Shown here piece after piece: positions 4,966-8,962 of a DNA stretch of 8,962 nucleotides. The notes under the pieces were generated by a model that worked only from the letters and a program-made list of their open reading frames with translations, did no database searches and was not told the origin of the DNA. Positions within the stretch are counted from its first letter, which is position 1; each line of letters starts with the position of its first letter. A program made the translations under genes and the position numbers. The stretch covers positions 1 to 8,962 of the forward strand of contig JBIIOU010000078.1 of the NCBI GenBank assembly GCA_044336815.1, given 5' to 3'. Source of the stretch: GCA-2737125 sp044336815 (GTDB lineage Bacteria; Actinomycetota; Actinomycetes; S36-B12).

Positions 4966-6260
4966 ACCCGCTCCAGCTCTAGTTTTGATGTTCTTTTGGC
5001 GTCACGTTTGTCGAGGCCTTGCCGTACTCCGAAACCAACAACCGCACCCATAATGGCAAATGGCGCGACCGCGGCACCTGAACTGCTGAGCAACACCATA
5101 GCCAAAAGCGCAGACGTAAAAGGTAAGCGCAGCATAACGGTGGCGGTGGCCGCGATGCCGGTCGCGGCCATGGCTGTCACTGATATTTCAGGGAACACTA
5201 AAGAGCTGAGAACTCCGACGGCGACACCAAGGAAGGTGGCGGGGAAGATCGGCCCACCACGGTAACCGCCGCCTAAGGCCATGCCGTAAGCGAGCGTTTT
5301 GGCAATCAGGACCAAAACCACTGTAAGGATCGAAGTTTCGGCAATCAATGAAGTCATATCTGATTGGCCGGAGAAAAGCACAAAACCTACATCGACACCC
5401 GTGATCTCGGTGACGGCAATGGCGAGAGCCGCGGTGAGGAGCGCTACCGCGAAGAGCACGATACCCCGGTGCTTGGCGGCAATTTGCGCTACACGTTCAC
5501 CAAGTTCGCGAGCTATGGCGGCGACAATGGAGGCAACAACTGCGATCACTAGACCAAATATCAGGTCTCTAACATTTAAGTTGTCGTAAGTGGGTAGGCC
5601 CGGTACTGCCAACGAATGGGTGCCGATACCCGACCACGGCCCGACCCCGATTTGCACCAGGTAGCCGGAACCGAGGGCAACTAGTGAAGGCACAAGTGCG
5701 ATGGCTGGCAAGACACCGAGCGCGGCAAACTCAAGCAACATAAAAGCCATGACGAAGGGGTTGCCGAAAATTGCCCCAATGGCGGCCGCACCACCTAAGA
5801 GCATCCCTATTTGCACAAGTTGCGGGGCACGCCCGCGCATCAGAAGTGCACCGATGGTGGTGCCCATGATTATCAAGGGGGCTTCGGGGCCAAGGACGAA
5901 ACCGAATATCAAGGAGCCAAGAGCGGCGAGAAGAATCGATGGTGCGTTGATAGCCGGGGTGTCGAAATGGAATCCGGTTAATGGGCCGTTGCCGGTGGCA
6001 CCGGGTAGCCGCCAAGCAAGGGCGACAACGCAGGCACCGATTAGCAGCATGAGTGCTACCCACCACATCGGTAACCCATCAAAACCGAGTGCGGCTGGGA
6101 GATCCTCCCAGATCCATTTTTGGGCTTCATCCATTACGAAGATGAAGACGGAGGCACCGAGGGCACCGAGAATGCCGAGTACGATCGCCAGCCCAAGGGC
6201 CGCCGCCGCTAGTTTCTCGCTTAGTTCGGGAGCTGTGGGCGAAGGTGCAACCTGGCTCAT
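4962..6260 (-). CDS. CLC-family chloride channel/antiporter, YfeO-like
   Basis: A 432-residue polytopic membrane protein with the CLC architecture: many Gly-rich hydrophobic helices and re-entrant segments. The pieces that identify it are LGPEAPLIIMGTTIGALL (124-141), which is the family's GREGPxVxxG element with the gating Glu at 126 kept, and GGGYRGGPIFPATFLGVAVG (330-349), which matches GxxxGGxFxPxLxxG. The first selectivity element, usually GSGIP, reads GNGPL here (90-94). GPEAP and the xRGGxIFP form are more like E. coli YfeO, a divergent CLC relative, than the classical ClcA. It may carry chloride or another anion; the ion is unknown. The C-terminus ends in a charged cytoplasmic tail. 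The start is ATG 6260, overlapping the helicase stop by 4 bp (ATGA); a GTG at 6272 is an alternative four codons longer. Confidence 0.9.
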   Translation of the reverse strand: MSQVAPSPTAPELSEKLAAAALGLAIVLGILGALGASVFIFVMDEAQKWIWEDLPAALGFDGLPMWWVALMLLIGACVVALAWRLPGATGNGPLTGFHFDTPAINAPSILLAALGSLIFGFVLGPEAPLIIMGTTIGALLMRGRAPQLVQIGMLLGGAAAIGAIFGNPFVMAFMLLEFAALGVLPAIALVPSLVALGSGYLVQIGVGPWSGIGTHSLAVPGLPTYDNLNVRDLIFGLVIAVVASIVAAIARELGERVAQIAAKHRGIVLFAVALLTAALAIAVTEITGVDVGFVLFSGQSDMTSLIAETSILTVVLVLIAKTLAYGMALGGGYRGGPIFPATFLGVAVGVLSSLVFPEISVTAMAATGIAATATVMLRLPFTSALLAMVLLSSSGAAVAPFAIMGAVVGFGVRQGLDKRDAKRTSKLELERV

Positions 6261-7915
6261 ATGGCTTCCCACTTCCCCGAGTGAATGTCATCGGCGTCGA
6301 CGATGCGATAAGCGTAGCCTTGCTCCGCCAAAAAACGTTGGCGATGCTGGGCGAAGTCGGCATCAACGGTGTCGCGCGTGACAATTGAATAGAAGTGCGC
6401 CGTGCGCCCATCGGCTTTTGGGCGCAGGATTCTTCCGAGGCGCTGAGCCTCCTCTTGCCGAGAACCAAATGTGCCACTTACTTGGATGGCGACAGCAGCC
6501 TCGGGTAGATCAATCGAGAAGTTAGCAACCTTGCTGACCACGAGTAGTCGAATTTCACCTTCGCGGAATGCGGCAAATAGGCGTTCACGTTCTTTAACGG
6601 GTGTAGCACCTGTAATTATCGGTGCGTCAAGGTGCTCACCAAGTTCGGCGAGCTGATCAAGGTACTGCCCAATTACGAGGATTCGATCATCCGGGTGATG
6701 GGCGATGATTTCTTCAACGAGACGGTTCTTCTCGGGGGCCGAAGCCGCCAACCGGTATTTATCTTCTTGTTCTGCCATCGCATATGTCATGCGATCACTG
6801 TCCGGCAAGGTCACGCGCACCTCGACGCAGTCAGCAGGTGCAATATAGCCTTGATTTTCAATGTCTTTCCAGGGTGCGTCGTAGCGCTTTGGACCGATGA
6901 GGCTAAAGACGTCGCTCTCGCGGCCATCCTCGCGCACCAAGGTTGCGGTTAACCCAAGGCGACGTCGCGATTGGATATCGGCGGTGAATCGGAAGATAGG
7001 AGCGGGCAGGAGGTGCACCTCGTCATAGATGATCAGGCCCCAGTCGCGCGAATCAAAGACATCAAGATGCGGGTAGATCCCCTGGCGTTTGGTTGTCATC
7101 ACTTGGTAGGTCGCGATTGTTACCGGGCGGATTTCTTTCTTAGCTCCTGAGTACTCACCTATTTCATCAGCGGTCAAGGTCGTGCGCTTGAGTAACTCAT
7201 CGCGCCACTGCCGGGCCGCAACTGTGTTAGTGACGAGAATCAGGGTGGTTGCCTGCGCAAGTGTCATTGCCAACGCACCAACTATCGTCTTGCCAGCGCC
7301 ACAGGGCAGTACGACTACGCCAGATCCGCCGTGCCAGAAGCCTTCGGCGGCCTCTTGTTGGTACGGGCGTGGCTGCCAGTCATCAGCAATAAGGCCGATG
7401 GCGTGGCGTTCGCCATCCACGTAGCCCGCGACATCCTCGGCGGGCCATCCAAGTTTGATGAGTGCCTGCTTTAGGTGGCCGCGCTCACTCGGATGAACTA
7501 TTACCGTCGTTTGATCAACGCGGGCGCCGAGTAGTGGAGCAACTTTCTTACTGCGAAGGACTTCTTCGAGCACCGCTTCGTCTAATGCCTGCAACACTAA
7601 TCCGTGCACCGGGTGGTTGTTGACCTGCAACCGGCCATAGCGCGACATGGTCTCGGCGATATCTACGAGCAGCGCATGCGGCACTGGATATTTCGAATAG
7701 CGGAGCAAGGTGTCGACTACCTGCTCGGCGTCATGCCCGGCAGCGCGGGCATTCCAGAGACCAAGTGGAGTTAATCGGTAAGTGTGAATATGTTCAGGTG
7801 CCCGCTCAAGCTCGGCAAATGGTGCGATGGCGCGCCGGCATTCTGGCCCCAGCGGACTATCAACTTCAAGGAGCAGGGTTTTGTCGCTTTGCACAATCAG
7901 TGGACCGTCAGTCAT
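6257..7915 (-). CDS. XPB/Rad25-family DNA repair helicase
   Basis: A 552-residue superfamily 2 helicase, the typical length of bacterial XPB. Residues 1-175 are the N-terminal damage-recognition region. Helicase lobe 1 holds RPYQQEAA (183-190), Walker A LPCGAGKT (203-210), VTNTVAARQW (228-237), motif II YDEVH (297-301) and LTATLVRED (322-330). The Arg-Glu-Asp at 328-330 is the RED motif special to XPB, which aids opening of damaged DNA. Lobe 2 has VSKVANFSIDLPEA (459-472) and motif VI QRLGRILRPK (491-500). Known XPB proteins are 3'-5' ATP-dependent DNA helicases; the bacterial form is thought to act in repair, often with the Bax1 nuclease, though no such gene is visible here. The ATG at 7915 has GGAGAG (7925-7920) and overlaps the M20 stop by 8 bp, so translation is coupled to it. 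Confidence 0.96.
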   Translation of the reverse strand: MTDGPLIVQSDKTLLLEVDSPLGPECRRAIAPFAELERAPEHIHTYRLTPLGLWNARAAGHDAEQVVDTLLRYSKYPVPHALLVDIAETMSRYGRLQVNNHPVHGLVLQALDEAVLEEVLRSKKVAPLLGARVDQTTVIVHPSERGHLKQALIKLGWPAEDVAGYVDGERHAIGLIADDWQPRPYQQEAAEGFWHGGSGVVVLPCGAGKTIVGALAMTLAQATTLILVTNTVAARQWRDELLKRTTLTADEIGEYSGAKKEIRPVTIATYQVMTTKRQGIYPHLDVFDSRDWGLIIYDEVHLLPAPIFRFTADIQSRRRLGLTATLVREDGRESDVFSLIGPKRYDAPWKDIENQGYIAPADCVEVRVTLPDSDRMTYAMAEQEDKYRLAASAPEKNRLVEEIIAHHPDDRILVIGQYLDQLAELGEHLDAPIITGATPVKERERLFAAFREGEIRLLVVSKVANFSIDLPEAAVAIQVSGTFGSRQEEAQRLGRILRPKADGRTAHFYSIVTRDTVDADFAQHRQRFLAEQGYAYRIVDADDIHSGKWEAI

Positions 7916-8962
7916 TTATCTCTCCGTTAAGTGCCGCCGCGATGATGCCGGCGGTGAGGGCGGCCCGTTCGGCCATTGCTGAAACTGAAGCCCATTCGTG
8001 GTCTGCGTGTGCGCCATCGCCAACCGCGCCAAGCCCATCGAGGGTGGGTATGCCGGCGGCCGCGGTGAGATTACCGTCGCTGGCACCACCGACCGCGCAG
8101 GATTGTAATTCGGGTAAACCAAGTTCGTGCGCGACTTGTTGAGCGATAGTGAAGAGATTCACCGATGCTGACAATTCAAGTGGTGGCCGGTCGATACCGC
8201 CATCGATCTCGATGCGGGCTTCAGGGTGCGCGCCTTGCCAGGTGCGAACACAGGAGTCAACACGTTGTTGCTCGCCCGCAGACCAGGCACGAACGTCAAG
8301 AGTCAACTCTGCCAAAAAAGGGACGGTATTCGCCGTGGTGCCCGCGTTCAACAAGGTTGGCGTAACCGTAGTGCCGGTATCCTGATCACCCCAAGTTTGG
8401 GTTGCCATGACAAATGCAGCAGCTTCAACGGTGGCATTCACCCCTCGTTCAGGGTCAAGCCCGGCGTGGGCTGCCCGCCCGTGAAATTTGATTCGGTACC
8501 AAGAAGTTCCCTTGCGTTCGGTTTTTAGGGCACCGCTAGCGGATGGTTCGAAAACCAGAACCGCTTTGGCGCTGGTGAGGGCGCCCGCAATCACTTTGCG
8601 TGAAGCACGCGAGCCGGTCTCCTCGTCAGTTGTCAGCAAGAGCCCGACAGCTTCGACGTCGGCGCCATCAGCAATAAGTAGCGACACCGCGGCCAAGGCC
8701 TGCACGATGCCAGCCTTCATATCGAAAACACCAGGCCCGGTCATTTGATCATCAATGAGCTGGGAAGGCAGGCGCAGCACGGTGCCAACCGGCCACACGG
8801 TGTCGAGGTGGCCGAGCAGCAAGATTTCAGGGTGTTCTGGGCCCCAGCGCACTACCGGGCAGCCATCGTGTAACTCGACGCGGGCCGGGCTCCCCAACCA
8901 CTCGCTAGTTAACTTGGCGGCGACGTCAGCAAGATGAGCGCAGGCGGCAAGATCATTTGTTG
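7908..8962 (-). CDS. M20-family metallopeptidase, CPG2-like (5' end beyond the window)
   Basis: A zinc peptidase of the M20 family, close to glutamate carboxypeptidase G2 (CPG2). The frame stays open to the right edge, with the visible peptide starting TNDLAACAHLADVAAKLTSEW, so the true start lies beyond 8962; the TTG at 8897 is internal. Of 351 visible residues, the metal-ligand motifs are HLDTVWP (H51, D53), FDMKAG (D80), TTDEETGS (catalytic base E113 and ligand E114), VFEPS (E138) and the C-terminal AHADHEW (H318). The dimerisation/lid domain with HGRAAHAG and NVTV-like strands lies between. CPG2-type enzymes remove C-terminal amino acids such as glutamate; the substrate here is unknown, and no signal peptide can be judged. 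It overlaps the helicase start by 8 bp and is the first visible gene of the operon. Confidence 0.93.
   Translation of the reverse strand, partial: TNDLAACAHLADVAAKLTSEWLGSPARVELHDGCPVVRWGPEHPEILLLGHLDTVWPVGTVLRLPSQLIDDQMTGPGVFDMKAGIVQALAAVSLLIADGADVEAVGLLLTTDEETGSRASRKVIAGALTSAKAVLVFEPSASGALKTERKGTSWYRIKFHGRAAHAGLDPERGVNATVEAAAFVMATQTWGDQDTGTTVTPTLLNAGTTANTVPFLAELTLDVRAWSAGEQQRVDSCVRTWQGAHPEARIEIDGGIDRPPLELSASVNLFTIAQQVAHELGLPELQSCAVGGASDGNLTAAAGIPTLDGLGAVGDGAHADHEWASVSAMAERAALTAGIIAAALNGEIND

Noticed and set aside
4774..5265. Plus-strand frame spanning the CLC/secreted-protein joint
   Set aside because: It crosses the coupled ATGA junction of two real minus-strand genes, and its composition is not protein-like.
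6260..6272. GTG start giving an MGSHMSQ N-terminus that looks like an expression-tag remnant
   Set aside because: The resemblance is chance: upstream bases continue the helicase coding frame, and the ATG at 6260 with its ATGA overlap is the better start.
5701..6381. 226-codon plus-strand frame opposite the CLC gene
   Set aside because: It is rich in Ala, Pro and Arg with no motif, and it is antisense to a clear membrane protein gene with conserved elements.

Overview
The window comes from an actinobacterium, most likely an uncultured or lightly studied Actinomycetota lineage of moderately high GC. The evidence is a stand-alone groEL of the groEL2 type with a Gly/Met-rich tail, tandem CIRCE (HrcA) operators, a bacterial XPB-type helicase of the usual actinobacterial length, and dense ATGA-type gene overlaps. 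The species assignment is inference; the family calls rest on readable motifs.

Left part (1-2338). The 3' end of an exonuclease III-type AP endonuclease gene runs in from the left edge. It converges on a small minus-strand helix-turn-helix gene. That gene shares its upstream region with groL (plus strand). The shared region holds two CIRCE elements, and the first lies over a good promoter for groL. No groES is present.

Middle (2339-3850). After groL comes a structure-rich 234-bp intergenic region. It holds a 28-bp direct repeat that begins inside the last groL codons and can form competing hairpins, a strong GAAA-capped terminator, and a 26-bp perfect inverted repeat with a 17-nt loop. Then follow a YdfG-like short-chain dehydrogenase and a YceI-like protein, both on the plus strand.

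Right part (3840-8962). Five minus-strand genes form one tightly packed operon, in transcription order: an M20/CPG2-type metallopeptidase (its start lies beyond the right edge), an XPB-family helicase, a CLC/YfeO-like channel or antiporter, and two small secreted cysteine-containing proteins of unknown function. Joints are an 8-bp overlap, two 4-bp ATGA overlaps and a 10-bp gap. The last gene converges on the YceI gene with an 11-bp overlap of coding ends. The operon mixes peptide hydrolysis, DNA repair, ion transport and secreted proteins, so any shared function is not obvious from sequence. Its promoter lies outside the window.

There is no sign of a phage, insertion sequence, CRISPR array, tRNA or rRNA. 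Most of the window looks like ordinary chromosomal backbone. The items most worth a second look are the repeats after groL, the divergent double-CIRCE control region, and the helicase/CLC/secreted-protein operon.
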